From Musa acuminata AAA Group (Eukaryota; Streptophyta; Magnoliopsida; Zingiberales; Musaceae), in contig NC_088355.1 in assembly GCF_036884655.1 (NCBI RefSeq), forward strand, positions 37,043,001 to 37,107,000: a stretch of 64,000 nucleotides of DNA, given 5' to 3'. The position numbers and the translations under genes were made by a program. The notes under the pieces are model-generated. The model was not told the DNA's origin, searched no databases, and saw nothing but the letters and a program-made list of their open reading frames with translations. Below are positions 12,184 through 24,700 of the stretch, in pieces; the first letter of the stretch is position 1; the number at the start of each line of letters is the position of its first letter.

Positions 12184-12950
12184 TCGACGGTTGATTACCG
12201 TAATACCCTCACAGGTTAACGAAACTATCCGAACTGCCCCTGACTCTCCAAACTGACACTGCGGGCCCACTCGTCGATGATGATCCAATCAACGAGCAGC
12301 AGTCGCTGTGACGGCGGGTACCGCTCTCTGTAGGGCGATGCCTGTGACTTTGGTCGCTCATTCCTTGCGATTGTCGAAGCCAAACATGGCCGGCCGGGAT
12401 CGATCTACTCGGGAGCCGCGATGGAATCGTCAACGCGTGGAACACGCGCCGAGCGATGGCAACCGTCGGATGATCTGCCTACGGCGGTGATTTCGACATC
12501 GGAAACGCGTGCCGCGTTGCCCTATCTGGAAGGAGGGACGGAGCCCGCGGGGATGCTTCGAGCTTTCATAAGCTTGCACACACCGGGCGCCGAGAGCCGA
12601 TCACGGCGGTCAGATAAAGATCCGACGGCTCCGAGGAAAAGACCGGCGTGCGAAAGGGGCGAGACAGTACTTTCGCCGCGCCGTCCTGTCGTAGGTATCG
12701 CACGAAGCGCTGCCGACACGTGACGGGGAAGACGGTGGGACCCGCGCGATTGGAAGCATGAGCTGGCAGTGTTATCCGTAAAGCATCGAAAAGTGCGCTT
12801 AACTGGACACGTGTCAGCAGGACAGGAGCTGCTATGGTGCGGACGAATCGGACAAGCGCGGTGGCCAACGATTGGACGGCACGTGTGGTTGAGAACCAGC
12901 TTCGCGGAGATTCACGCAACTTTTGATGGTGGGTGACCGAACCCACAAAG
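12184..12950. promoter_or_regulatory. GC-rich, CpG-rich upstream region with three G-boxes
   Basis: This stretch is clearly richer in G, C and CpG than the AT-rich sequence on both sides. It contains three CACGTG G-boxes, at 12717-12722, 12808-12813 (within the 10-bp palindrome GACACGTGTC, an ABRE-like core) and 12880-12885. It lies 0.2-0.95 kb upstream of the COL-like leader. Open frames of 60-126 codons overlap on both strands but show no family I recognise, and are probably a by-product of base composition. Confidence 0.5.
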
Positions 12951-13239
12951 TTAGATGCTTTGGATTCTTGGGAATAAGATTTATGCTCGGGGAATAATAC
13001 ATGCTTTACGATGCATTTGTGACTGCAAATTACATAGTTTCATGTTCATTGCAAGTCAACTATTGATTGATATTGAATCGGATCAAAGCATGCAGGAATA
13101 GATCTCCTAGCTGGGGGAGGAAGAGGATTCTTTCAGGGTAATCCTCGTCTGCAACTGGAGATGACGACGACGATAAATATGGATCAATACACGAACGATA
13201 AGATACAGATTTCAAGGAGAAGACAGTAGAAGTTTACCC

Positions 13240-15304
13240 TTACAGTCGATGCCTTATAGAAGCTTGACACTGAGCTGGTATTTCCACCTGTGCTTCCAAT
13301 GCAAAGCTCGCCTCCTTAATGCTCATCGTGATGTTGTTCGACATCATCTCTGTGAAGTCTGCAAACTCTGCAAGCAGAGGAAACAAAGAGTGGAGTTCAC
13401 CAAGGAGGTTCTGCTTGAAGCAATTCACTGTCATGTGAATCACCTGGAAGTTGTCGGATGTTCTTGAGGGTATATGATCATCGAATTCTTTCATTAGTTC
13501 CCATTGTTTATCCCCAACTCCAGCCAAAATTATCGATAATGGATACTTGCTTTATTGATGAATTCGATCAGCAGTAATCTGCAAAGTAGCAGAGAGACGA
13601 TCTTGATCGTGGTCTGAGAAATGCTCACCTAGCTTCAACCATGGTTGCAATGGTATCTTCCTCTTGTGGACTATAGTGACCGATCTCGACATCGATACTT
13701 CGACTCACCTAAACATACAAGCGGCGAGATTTTTCATCAGAGAGTTTATATCCATGTAGTTGGATTGGTAGGAAGACAAACCTGTCCATCCGCTATGATG
13801 AGAAGTACATGGTACTGACCACCACTCTCATCAACAATGCTCACAACAGTCTCAATTATAGGAGCAGATGATGTTGGCCCTGCTCCAACCACAGGAGATG
13901 GCGTGCACTCAAATCGCAATGATCATTAGTTTACCAAGTTGCAGATGAGAGGACATTTCATGCCAACCTGCAAGTTTGATTCCAGGAACTAATTCTCTGT
14001 AGCGCTGCTGTGCTTCCCTGAATCCATTACATGGCCTGTTGCCATGATAGAAGCCGAACACCTCTTTGTCATGAGTTGTAATCCATTACATGAGAGGATT
14101 ACATAACTACATGACCAGCGGAGCTTTAGATTGAGGAGTATCTTCTATGAACATACTGACCATCACCAAAGTCAAAGCATGGTATAAGACTGCAATCATC
14201 AAAATCTGAAGGAGTTCTGCCTATAATAGATATTGCCTGCTCATAGGGGTTTGGCACACCTCCTATGTCATGCAAGCTTCTCCTGCCAGAAGATGATTTA
14301 CCTGGAATAAAAGGTATCAGCATAGCTTGCTCAATGAAAAGAATGAGAGACTTAGTAGTGTTAGCATACCTTCAGGATTAAGAAAATTTTATTTGTTAAA
14401 TGAACTCAGATATTGTAATTTCTTCACAAACATATTGCACTTCTAACACCTTCAGAAGAGTTTATCATTCTTGATTTGAACTGGTCTTACTCTTTCCTAA
14501 ATGGAAACATGGAAACAGTGTGGAAGCTTGACCTTCCATTCTACAAACATCATGCCTTTGTGCCACAAAATTTCTTCCCACATAACCTCCTTTTTCAATC
14601 TATATATATATTGACTAAAACATAGATACTTCACCTATTTTGCATCTGATATCATTTTGTGACAATTCACCTATTTTGTTGTTCTACCTAACTTTATGGG
14701 CTGTATTTGCAGAGGAGACAACCTTTCATGAATTAGGCTCAAACAAGTTATGTTTGTACTAATATTTTTAACTTTAAACTAGGTTTAGTACTCAATCGAG
14801 ACTCATAAACAACAAAGCATGTAACAATAACCTGTCCACTCATTGCTCTTTGTGAAGTCAATGCCAACTATGAGATCTGAAGATCCAAGGCCAGCTGATC
14901 TTAAAGCTTTTGTCACCTAAATGCCAAAGGATAAAGTCTCAGTAAGCTATGCCAGTTGTTGACAGTGTACAAATACATCACACTTCTGCAGAAGAAGTGC
15001 TTCAGCTTTGTGTAAGTTTTCAGAGATTGTTATCTGAATATGACATTTAGTTAATCCATTTATCAGATATTGGTGAATAATTTTCTTTTATTCCATCTCA
15101 AGTTCTTGTTTCTCAGGAATGCACTTCATTTAAATCAATATTGCTCCAGTTAAGTAAGTCAATTATGTAAATATACTTTGATTATTATGGTATCTGTTCC
15201 AGTGAGTTGCATTCAACATCCATTGCATTTACTGCTTTTAATCCACATGCTCTATCATGGCTTTGATGCCTCCATGACCTTGTTGATTAGCTTCCTCCTC
15301 CCAT
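13240..15304 (-). pseudogene. RGLG-type copine/vWA E3-ligase gene copy, decayed
   Basis: Exons match the RGLG family in order: 15304-15194 (N-terminus MGGGS..., SLEQ), 14916-14832 (VTKALRSAGL...SNEWT), 14301-14161 (VPNPYEQAISIIGRT), about 14070-13976, 13879-13782 (GGQYHVLLIIADGQ), 13708-13629, 13549-13444 (AGVGDKQWELMKEFDDH) and 13365-13240 (TAA). The phases of the later exons still fit. Lesions: TAA at codon 6 (15289-15287); donor GT changed to AT after CAG at 15194; and no acceptor AG in front of the THDKEVFGF exon, where a short CATGTAATGGATT copy sits instead. The frame also stops after the vWA/copine domain, so the family's C-terminal RING finger is missing. A cryptic AAAG|AG acceptor would keep the frame, so a shorter transcript cannot be excluded. 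Confidence 0.8.
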
Positions 15305-16778
15305 TCTAAACTCTGTTTTCAAGCAACAAAAAGAATGATTTAGGATAATACATATAAATCATGGATTAATATGAGATGAGAAAGCTTAAAAAGCCACTCT
15401 CCCCTGAAAAAGTTACCGATTTTCCCCGGCTATAGATTCATAATATCATTAGATCATGTTATGTCCAAACATAAAATAAGGTAAGATTTGTTTAAATTAT
15501 GTTGCAGTAGTGAATTGCTATAAAAAATATATATTTTCAAGAAAAAGCTATTAGAAAAATGAGGGTTAGTACATTATTATAGTTTTAAGTTTGCACTGAA
15601 GAAATCTAGTGAAGTGTTTGTGGAGGTGAATTAAACATTTTTGCAATTAAAAAGTTATTTAGGACAAAAAGAAACATCAGCTGAACAATATCTATCTTAT
15701 CATTAATAATGGTAGTAATATACAAAAAATATAATAAATCAAATACAGAAAATTATCAGGAAAGCTTCAACTAGTTTCTGAAACTGTCTGACATGCTCCC
15801 AAGACTTTATGAACAGTATTTTCTTTGGAAGATCACTATGAACAAGAATCAGGCTGGAAAGTGCTGTAAACTTGACTGACTGAAGCTTCCCAAGTCCCAA
15901 ATGATTGGAAAGTGGGGTTGAAGCTGAATCACAAGAAATATATGGGATTTACACAACCATAATGATCATGAGGAAGAACAGCTGAAACTTGTCTATCAAG
16001 CAGTATAGGTTAGGGAGAAATCAACGCCTCAACAGGATGGCTGGACTTGTATAGGTTTTCTGCATAAGCCATGAAACCAAGGATGCAAGAAGCAGCATTG
16101 ACATGGGATGGAGATCATTATGGGGTTCTGATCATAGTTTTTTCTTCTTTGGTCTTTGGAAAGGATTTAACTGGAAGAAAGCATGAAGTTTCCTATATAT
16201 GTTCTTTAATTCGTCGATCAGTGTTGCCTCTTCCCCTTCTAAATCATGATCTATGTCGTTGACTTGATAGGAGACCTACATGAAGCAAATGGATGGAAGC
16301 AGAGAAGGGAAGGAGGTCAAGTCAATACTTAGTGATGAAGGAATAAATCTTCCATTATCTTTGATTGGATGCAAACATTCTTCATGCCATTATAATGTCT
16401 TGTGAAGGTTCTTTACCTCTTCTTGTTGCACTTCCATCATAATCTTCCTGATGGCATTCCTGTATGTGAATTAGATGATGTGATTTCAGATTTATCAAGT
16501 GGCTAATACATCACATCAAACTACTTTGAAGAAAAGGCTTTGGCTGGGTGTTTGACCACAGGAACTGCAGCATGATGGATGATGGAATCTGAGATATAAG
16601 TTCTTAATAATCATCCATTAATTTGATATATAAGTTCTTAATAATCACTAACATAAAATTCTTAAGCTCAGGTTATTGATAACAGACTCATCTATCTGAC
16701 TATTATAAATTCATTCCATTCTATTTTCACTACAAATTTAGCTATTGAAATCTTATCCTTTTAAAGAATATATTGCTA

Positions 16779-16783
<5 letters not shown>

Positions 16784-16840
<57 letters not shown>
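16784..16840. repeat. (TA)n microsatellite, 57 bp
   Basis: Uninterrupted TA dinucleotides. The translated frame through it (IYIYIY) is not a gene. Confidence 0.95.
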
Positions 16841-16843
<3 letters not shown>

Positions 16844-17269
16844 TGTCCTTTTGGAAAGATCCAAAAGGTTAATTGGGCCATTTATCAAAGTCTTTAGAAA
16901 AATCCAGCAATTGTCAAATCATGCAACACACACCAACCCCACCAAGATTGAAATCGATAAATAATAGGACATTTACCAAGTTCATCATCATTTGATTTAT
17001 CAAACGATTTGCAGCCAATTTGGAGTGTCCATTTGTTGCACCCCACTCGAGAAATAAAATGATGTCCTATCTTATCCAATTTTTGGCTGTAATTAGTTGC
17101 GTACTGCTTAGCAAATGAGTTGACGTGAAATGAAATATATGATATCATAGACAACATCATCTATATTTTTGGTATGGCAAGGCCGAACCAAAGATTTAGT
17201 TTGCTACTCGAGTTTAGTTTTGCATCAAAAGTTAAAACATTGTAACAACCAACATATCAACCATAGGAA

Positions 17270-17740
17270 CTTATTAATCAAACATGATCGATAAGGGTTG
17301 AATATCTAATCATCTAACCGGATATACGTAAATGACACGAGCTTCGAGAGATACAAATATCATGCCATACCCCTTACTCAAAACATCCCGCAATCCCCTT
17401 TCGTCACTTATGATCTCGAATATAATCATTTCTAAATCATCTATAAAAGGGATCTCGCACTCAACATATTTATATACTCTTTTTCTTTCGATCTCACTAG
17501 TTATTCTAACTAGTTCAATCGATTTAACTAGTTTTCAACCTTCTAACTTCAAAAATTGATTTGATCATCGGAGGACATTTATCGAAAATACTTCTGACCT
17601 AATCTTATAGAGTCAACATCTAAAAGCTATAAACAAAACATGAGACAATCTTGAAATGAATCTCGATTGGATCTAAATCACCACCGAACAACAAGAATTT
17701 GACCTAACAAATAGGTAAGTCTATTATAATAAACTTAACT
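17270..17740 (+). mobile_element. Possible decayed Gypsy-type LTR fragment
   Basis: The order of signals resembles a Gypsy LTR: a CTATAAAAGGGATCTC core-promoter-like string near 17450, a pyrimidine-rich leader, then GATCATCGGAGGACATTT near 17560, similar to the conserved CGGAGG stretch near many plant Gypsy LTR ends. I could not find the LTR termini, a partner LTR, or coding sequence. This is pattern memory only. Confidence 0.3.
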
Positions 17741-18139
17741 TCGGCCATACATTCAACATGTTAGATTTATATTAAGTTAGATTGCAATAAATTCTCAATT
17801 AAAAAAAACACCAAATCAACAATCAATCTTCTTCATTTGCATGGCAAAGTGGAGACACATAGTTATGGTTCATTATCATCCCTTCTATAGTTAAAACCAA
17901 AATGTAAGTGCTTGTTACAATGCACTACCTTTTAAATCACTTTCTAGATTTGGTCAATCTATATTGGGTTCAAAGTAAACTTGGCTTTGTATGTGCTTAA
18001 AACCATCCAATTGAATGAGAATATAAGTGCATCTCATTATGAGTTGTCACATGTGTCATTTGCCAATCATATAAGAGGCATGCAAACAACTATTTTTAGT
18101 AGTTGCAAATAAATTTGGCCAGAAAATTAATTTGAATGG

Positions 18140-18162
18140 TCTCTCTCTCTCTCTCTCTCTCT

Positions 18163-18225
<63 letters not shown>
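18140..18225. repeat. Compound (CT)n(TA)n microsatellite
   Basis: About 12 CT units run straight into about 30 TA units. Confidence 0.95.
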
Positions 18226-18228
<3 letters not shown>

Positions 18229-19137
18229 GCAGGAGATATTATTTGGGGAACTTGTCCTTGTGAAAAATGGACATAATGACAAATGAATATGAGGTGGGTG
18301 GTTGGGTAGGAGATTGCTTGTGATGGTGGAATGCTTGAAAGATTCCAGTGGTTGAGAATGGGCCATAAGGAATCAAAGATTCTTTTCTTGTCTTCTTGGA
18401 ATCTCCAAAGGACAATGAAAGAAAAATTTTATAATAGTTTGTATCATCAATTTTTTCCTTAATAAATTAATAAAGGCATTATTAAAGGGCCCATGTTGAA
18501 ATTCCACACACATCAAATTGCCTCTCAAATTGGAATCTTTACTCTTAGAAAAAGAAAGTTGAGGTCCTAATCCCACTCTTATATTTCTCAAATCAACATT
18601 AGTTGTTCTCCACCAAAGTGAATCTTCTGCTACATATTGATTACAGAGGAGTAACAAGGAACACTATTTTGCAGGGTCACCATCTTTTTGTTAGAAGATC
18701 ACCATCTTGATTTAATCTACCTATGGCATTTCTCCTCTGTTTTGTATGTTAATGGATGAGCTACCACTACCTCCCATTTCAAGATAATCATGAATAAATG
18801 GATATATCATAGTAATTATAATTTGTTCTCTTTCTTATCAAGTTAAAGTAGTAGATTTTTATTTCTTGAATTCCAAATAAAAAATTCAGCATCTCCTTAA
18901 TTCAACTTGCAATTGAGATGTTGAATTAATGATAATGCATACACAAATTGGAGGAAATATGAGACATAAATTGCATCAGATTACCTACGAATCATTTGTA
19001 TGAAGAATATTGAATCCAAAAGCCAATGATGTTATGCTGGAGATTAATTTGGAGGACCGGAAAGAATAAAGCTTTTGGCAATAAGTGGAGTGGAAGGCAA
19101 TAAAAGTAGCCTCTTTGGCTCTCCTCTGCTTTCACAG

Positions 19138-19144
19138 TATAAAT
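19138..19144 (+). promoter_or_regulatory. TATA box of the TRAF-like/BTB gene
   Basis: TATAAAT lies about 335 bp upstream of the start codon. A (CT)n tract at 19243-19270 falls in the presumed leader, a common feature of plant leaders. Confidence 0.5.
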
Positions 19145-19242
19145 CGTTACCTTGTCGCAGCCTCCACTGCAGTGGTGCGTAGAAGCAATTCGTGGGGCTT
19201 TGCGTGCTGAATTCCTCTACGTTGCTCTTCTGTTCGTTTCTG

Positions 19243-19274
<32 letters not shown>

Positions 19275-19477
19275 CGGTAGGAGTAGTAGTATTTGTGCTA
19301 CTCTGTTTTGCCCTGTTTTGTTGGGTGTGTACATGAGGAGGGGGAGGTGGGGGAGAGGGAGAGGAAGAGGAAAGAGAAGTGAAGCTGGGAAAGGCGGGGG
19401 AGCTGCTGGGGATCTTCGACTGCATCAATGAGGTCACGGCAGCGATCGCGGCAGCAGCATCATCGTGGGAGGGCGAG

Positions 19478-20959
19478 ATGAGCGAGCAGGCGTATCGTGT
19501 GGAGACGGCGCCGCGGCTGGCGCAATGGAGGATCGACAACATCTCCTCCTCCTGCACCTACCGCAAGTCCGACCCCTTCAAGGTCGGCCTCTGGAACTGG
19601 TACCACCACTACCACCACCTCCTCCTCCTCCTCCTCCTCTTCTTCTGCAATCTGCCTGTGAATCCTTCGATTGTAGTCGATTGGCTCCAAACCAGTCCGA
19701 GTTCAAGATCTCTCAATCGCAAGTTAGCAACTTCTGCAGATAAATTAAAGAAAGGCTTGATTTTGGAATCAATCACTGATTTGATTTACTAGAATTATTC
19801 TGCAACTTGGTATGGTTGGGAATTCTTTTTCGTTGGAGAGTTCTAATCCTTCAAAAGTATCCATTGAAGTTCTTTTGAGTTCAAGATTGCATCTTTAGGA
19901 GAGCTTGATGACCTTTAATTTCCGTGCCGAGAAGGTATCTCACAGTGGAGAAGAACAAGCAGCTGTACGTGAAGCTGTACCCCGAGATGTCGAGCCTAAC
20001 AAGAGAGCAGCCACCGGTCGCCTCCTTCAACATCAAGCTCGTCTTCTCCTCGTCCCCTAATCGCCGGACCATCGTCCACCCAGGTCAGTGCTTCATGTCT
20101 CTTGCATCAGTGGCTCCTACGGCTGGCGAAACATTCGCTCTTACTCTTCTTATCTGCAGTCGTTTGTGACAAGCAGCTAAAGAACAACGATGACTTCGTG
20201 TGGGCAATCGACAATTCGTTCGCTGGCAGATTCATTATTGACATCGAGTTCCTCGATCTGAAGACTGTGCCTCCATCTGTAAGCAAACAATCTTCTTGCT
20301 CACCTCTATACATGGTTCTAATCACGGGCAATTACTGCTTCGTGGAACAACAGGGTGGCGAGCCGTCCTCCATCTGGTCCAGCCACCACATCGAGAAGCA
20401 CTCAGAGAACACAGCCCTCGCCTCCTTTGCTCAGATGCTGGCCGAGGGCATCCACACCGACATCACCATCAACGCCGCCGCCGATGGCAGCATCGGCGCC
20501 CACCGCGCCGTCCTGGCCGCGAGGTCACCGGTCTTCCGCAGCATGTTCTCCCACGATCTCAGGGAGAAGGAGCTCTCGACGGTGGACATCTCCGACATGT
20601 CGTTCGAGGCTTGCCAAGCCTTCCTCAACTACATCTACGGCAACTTCCAGCCCGAAGAGTTCCTCCGCCACCGGGTAGCGCTCCTCGGTGCCGCAGACAA
20701 GTACGACATCGCCGACCTCAAGGAGGCGTGCCATGAGAGCCTCCTGGAGGACATTGACGCTGTGAACGTGCTCGAGAGGCTCCACACTGCTTACCTCTAC
20801 GGTTTGCCCAGGCTGAAGGGTGGATGCATGAGGTACCTGGTGAACTTTGGCAAGATTTATGAACTATGGGATGACTTCAATGCGTTCCTACAGACTGCTG
20901 ACAGAGAACTCATAGCTGAAATCTTTCATGAGATTCTTGTTGCCTGGAGAGGCTTCTAA
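19478..20959 (+). CDS. TRAF-like plus BTB/POZ domain protein (At1g21780 type)
   Basis: Predicted substrate adaptor for a CUL3 ubiquitin ligase. I read four exons: 19478-19599, 19935-20083, 20160-20278 and 20354-20959 (TAA), giving 331 residues, close to the 326 known for the Arabidopsis relative. Residues 1-130 form the TRAF/MATH-like half (RLAQWRIDN, KSDPFKVGLWNW, DDFVWAIDNSF, DIEFLDLK). GGEPSSIW opens the last exon, followed by the BTB fold (about 163-270: GIHTDITIN, AHRAVLAARSPVFRSMF, AADKYDIADLKEAC) and a helical C-terminal part. I chose the ATG of MSEQAYRVE because the family starts there. An in-frame ATG at 19379 would add 33 Ala-rich residues. The last exon is notably GC-rich at third positions. 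Confidence 0.92.
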
Positions 20960-21792
20960 AATCTCTTAGTTGTGTATAAGAAATGCAATTATTTGGCTCA
21001 AACCCTCTCTGTATGTATGTGTTGCTGATCAAACAATGTACAGAACTGTATCACCAAAGGTGTGTATGCATTCTTTAATTCAAGAACTTGCATGAAATAG
21101 AGAAACCTGGTTTTCATTATCTGTCTTCTTTGTTTGATTTTTGGGAATGTTTGATCCTTCATTGTGTTTTCATAAGAACCACAGGATGACCAGCTTTAAG
21201 CCTTGCACTGCAAATGATATCAGCTCCTAATGCATCTATGCTGAGATAGTCCACAATGTGATCACTGTCATAACTTTTTTTTTTTTTGCTTTAGTAGTCT
21301 TCATCAGTTGGGATAAAAAGTAAAGCTAAACTTAGCTTTCTTCATTCCCAACATCATCTTTTTCTAGTCTTCATGTATGCTCTGCAATGAGATATGTTGG
21401 TTGCTTTCTTATGTCACAAATCAAACACAGTTAAAGAAGTTTCTTAGAAGGTGCCAAATCTGTGTGCTAATGAGAAGTTTCTATTATGCAGCAAGTTATC
21501 TAATAAAAGAATACAAGTCATCATACAGAAACTACCACAGTAACATTTTTAAGGATCTTCCAAAACCAATGTTTTTCCTAATATAAAATCCCTTAACATA
21601 TCTCACATTCGATATTGCACAATACCAATAAACTCAACGATCGAAGAAAACACACCGACGAAAGTGAAGTACGGCCAGCCTCGGTGCGAATGCCGCCGAA
21701 GGCAATGCAGCAGCGGGTCAGTCGCCGGCAAGCAATCCCACAGGCGGACAGAATATGGTCCTCTATAGAGGGCCTACCAAACAGCAGCCATT
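20960..21792. other. Short space between two convergent genes
   Basis: Holds the 3' ends of the BTB gene (plus) and the KH-domain gene (minus), which face each other with 833 bp between stop codons. I see no exon or repeat here. Confidence 0.6.
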
Positions 21793-24700
21793 TTACTCCC
21801 TAGTCTTGGCTCTTTTCATACTGAGACTGCTGTGGAAGGGGGAGACGGAACCCGACATGTGTGTCCCTTCATCACGAAGAGTGCCATTGATCATGGCAAG
21901 TTCTCGCAGTTGCTGCTGCTTAAAGAAGTCATGTGATTCCTCCTGAAAAATAAATATTCTTCTGCTTAACTTTTCAGTATCAAGAAAGCTAGAATTTGGG
22001 AAGGGGAAATAAAATACCACAGGCTTTAGCAAATCTTCAAGTATTTCACGAGCTTGCAACAGACGAGCATCAACAATTTCTACTGGCAGCTCAGCCTCTA
22101 CCAGTATATGAAGTGGCTCACTCAAATGTTCATATCCTGGCTTCCCTCTCATCATCTCCTCCTAAGAAAAACACACTTAAAAGTCGGATCCCATTTCAAA
22201 AATCAATGACTATTTTTAGGAGACGGAAAAAGAATTAACAGTTCACTGTTGGCATTCCATTCCAAGTGGCAAGGAGTCTTGTTCCAGACAAGAAGAAAGT
22301 GCGAGTTAATTGGTAAACCTAAATTAGAGAAGAGAAGAAACAAACTTAAAAGTTGATATCACCTAAACCAGCAATTGACATAAACTTAGTAATCAATTGG
22401 ATGCGAAATATGGTGTAGCATCTAATTCATGACTAACGAATGAAGAGAAAATGATCATAAACAAAAGGAAGAATCACTACCAACACTTTTTATGGGATCT
22501 CATTTACCAACACCATATACAACCTTTATTGTAGTTCAATTTTAATGATATATTGTTGAGGCATATATGTTTATTTAACATAGATTGTTGCAAAAACAGC
22601 ATCAATATTTTACCTTGGCTAAATCTTTGATGCTTCCCCTCCCTCTTATAAGTATACGGCAGTCAGTGTTTGCCTCCACTCGCTTTAGGGAGTTTCCACG
22701 AGGACCAAGGAGCCGCCCAACAAAGTTATACTGTATAAACAGAACTAACTAGAATTGTGATGTGGGTTTGGATTGTAATAAAGCTCAAACTTAGGCAAAA
22801 AGCAGTAACTTACAGTAGGGTATTTGTCTATAGGTATATCGACCCTGATAGTTTTCTTCACAATAAGACCAGAGGCACTACTTTGAGAGCCAAGCCAACC
22901 ATGTGCAGATGAAGGTTGTATCAACCCCAACCCCTGCATGTTACATCTAATCATTTTAGTGAAAGGAACTACAACAAACATGAGACAAGAGTATTGGACA
23001 TAAATGAAATTCTAACAAATTTTTTTGCATGAATTTTAAGGATGTAAGGATAAAAATTATAAACATAAAAGATGAAAGTCAATAATAGTAAACTAGCAAA
23101 CTATATTAAAATAAGTTGGAAAAGAAATGCAAATTCAAACAGCAATATCTATTTTTGTAAGGTCTTGCAGATAAATATTCCTTGTTTTTTTTTTTTTTGC
23201 AGTATGCAACTAAAATATATGTAAAATTTAAAAGATGCATAAGCAAATCCTGGAGCTACAGCATTGCAAAAGATAAAGTTAACATCAATCAGGAACACCA
23301 ACTGAGGCATCACCAGAAACAGGATAATTATTGAAAAGCTTTGACTAAAAATCAACTCAAACAGCATAAGTGAATGATAATTCGACGCAACATCTGGCAA
23401 ACATGCTTAACTCTCCTAAATTAGCAATCATGAAGCCAGAGGGTAAAGCTCTGGAAGAGACATATGAAACACTATAATATAGGTTAAGAACACAGAGAAC
23501 CAAGAATAGGCATTAAGGTTAGCACAAGATGTTAAAACACCAAGATATAAAAAGTCAAACTAGGAGCTAATTCAAGTTAGCATGAGACTTCAAAAAAATC
23601 TTTCTGGAGAAGCAAATTTAGTTACAAAGAGGAATTATGTTAATGGTTAGTGTCCATACTTCAGACTGAAATGCTGATGCCCACCCATTCATCTCAGTTG
23701 CCCCTCCATTTGAAAGCAATCCTCCAGTAGTCATTGGGCTACCATGTTCAAGCCCACTTTGGTCTAAAAGAGATGCATTTCCCAAGAGCATTGTAACACG
23801 TAATATCTCTGCTTCAAAATGTCAATTTCAAGAATAAAATGTACAGGTTAGCATTTGTTATGAAATTAGTAATCTAAAAATGCACAGACACGACAGATTG
23901 TTAGTTTAAAATCAGTAGCACCGCTGATACTTTTGGTTAAAAATCTTAGGTTATATGCTATAAAATCTTTTCTTGGATTGACTAAACCAGTACAAGTTGT
24001 ATATAAGCTACAACTACATTTGTAAAAGGGTGCCATAAAAGTCAAGCCAACATGCTGCCCATAGTGAATTACAAGCAAAGACGAAGCCATCCTTGGTATT
24101 TTGAGCAGAGGTTAAACTGTCGACCTCATTATGATATCAACTCTTATTTTTGAAGGTTTGCTGTCTTAAACATAGAAGCAGATGAAAGAAAGGATTTTGC
24201 GTTCAAGAATCTCCTTTTCATTATCATTGTGTCTGCAGCTACAATTCTTGATTTCACATTGAAACATAGCCTTCATGTTTTGCACTGAGTACATGACCAA
24301 TCTCATGATTGTTTAAGGTCACATATTTATTTTCTAACATAAAAATCACCAGTCTCTAATGTGAAGCAATCCAACTCAGGACATCTCTAGAAAAGTACAT
24401 GTCAACACATTAATGAATTTCAACTGTTTTGCCATCTCCGGTAAATAAAGGCAATGATCATTATTATAAGTGAAGCATGTCCTTCACCAATTAGATTCAG
24501 ATCAATGAAGAATTGAAAGCACACAACAAGCACGATAGGTGCATGAAGAAAAAACAAAAAAGAAGGGAGGGAAACAATGTTTAATTGACAAGGAGAAAAA
24601 TAGAGAGGCAAAGGAGTAAAGAGACAAACGAGAGATAATTTAGTGCAGGAACAAGAAAAGAACGAATCGTTCTGTGCAAGGAGAGGGAGGAAATAGGAGA

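Larger units (their letters stand above)
15305..19130. other. Intergenic region without recognisable genes
   Basis: Both strands give only short frames with no family signature. The contents I can name are listed separately: two microsatellites and a stretch resembling a decayed Gypsy-type LTR. The remainder is AT-rich unique-looking sequence. Confidence 0.5.

Noticed and set aside
12421..12723. A 100-codon plus-strand frame and a 126-codon minus-strand frame over 12.4-12.95 kb
   Set aside because: Overlapping frames on both strands in a GC-rich stretch, no domain, no splice signals; explained by base composition.
12846..12890. Possible short gene between the COL-like gene and the RGLG pseudogene
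   Set aside because: No exon with a plausible start or acceptor and a conserved frame; better read as promoter DNA.
16773..16964. IYIYIY-type proteins here and at 18127 and 29290
   Set aside because: Translations of (TA)n microsatellites.
19147..19690. Low-complexity frames (runs of E, P, L or RE) over the CT and CCT repeats before and in the BTB gene
   Set aside because: They are shadows of simple repeats and of the leader and first exon of the BTB gene.
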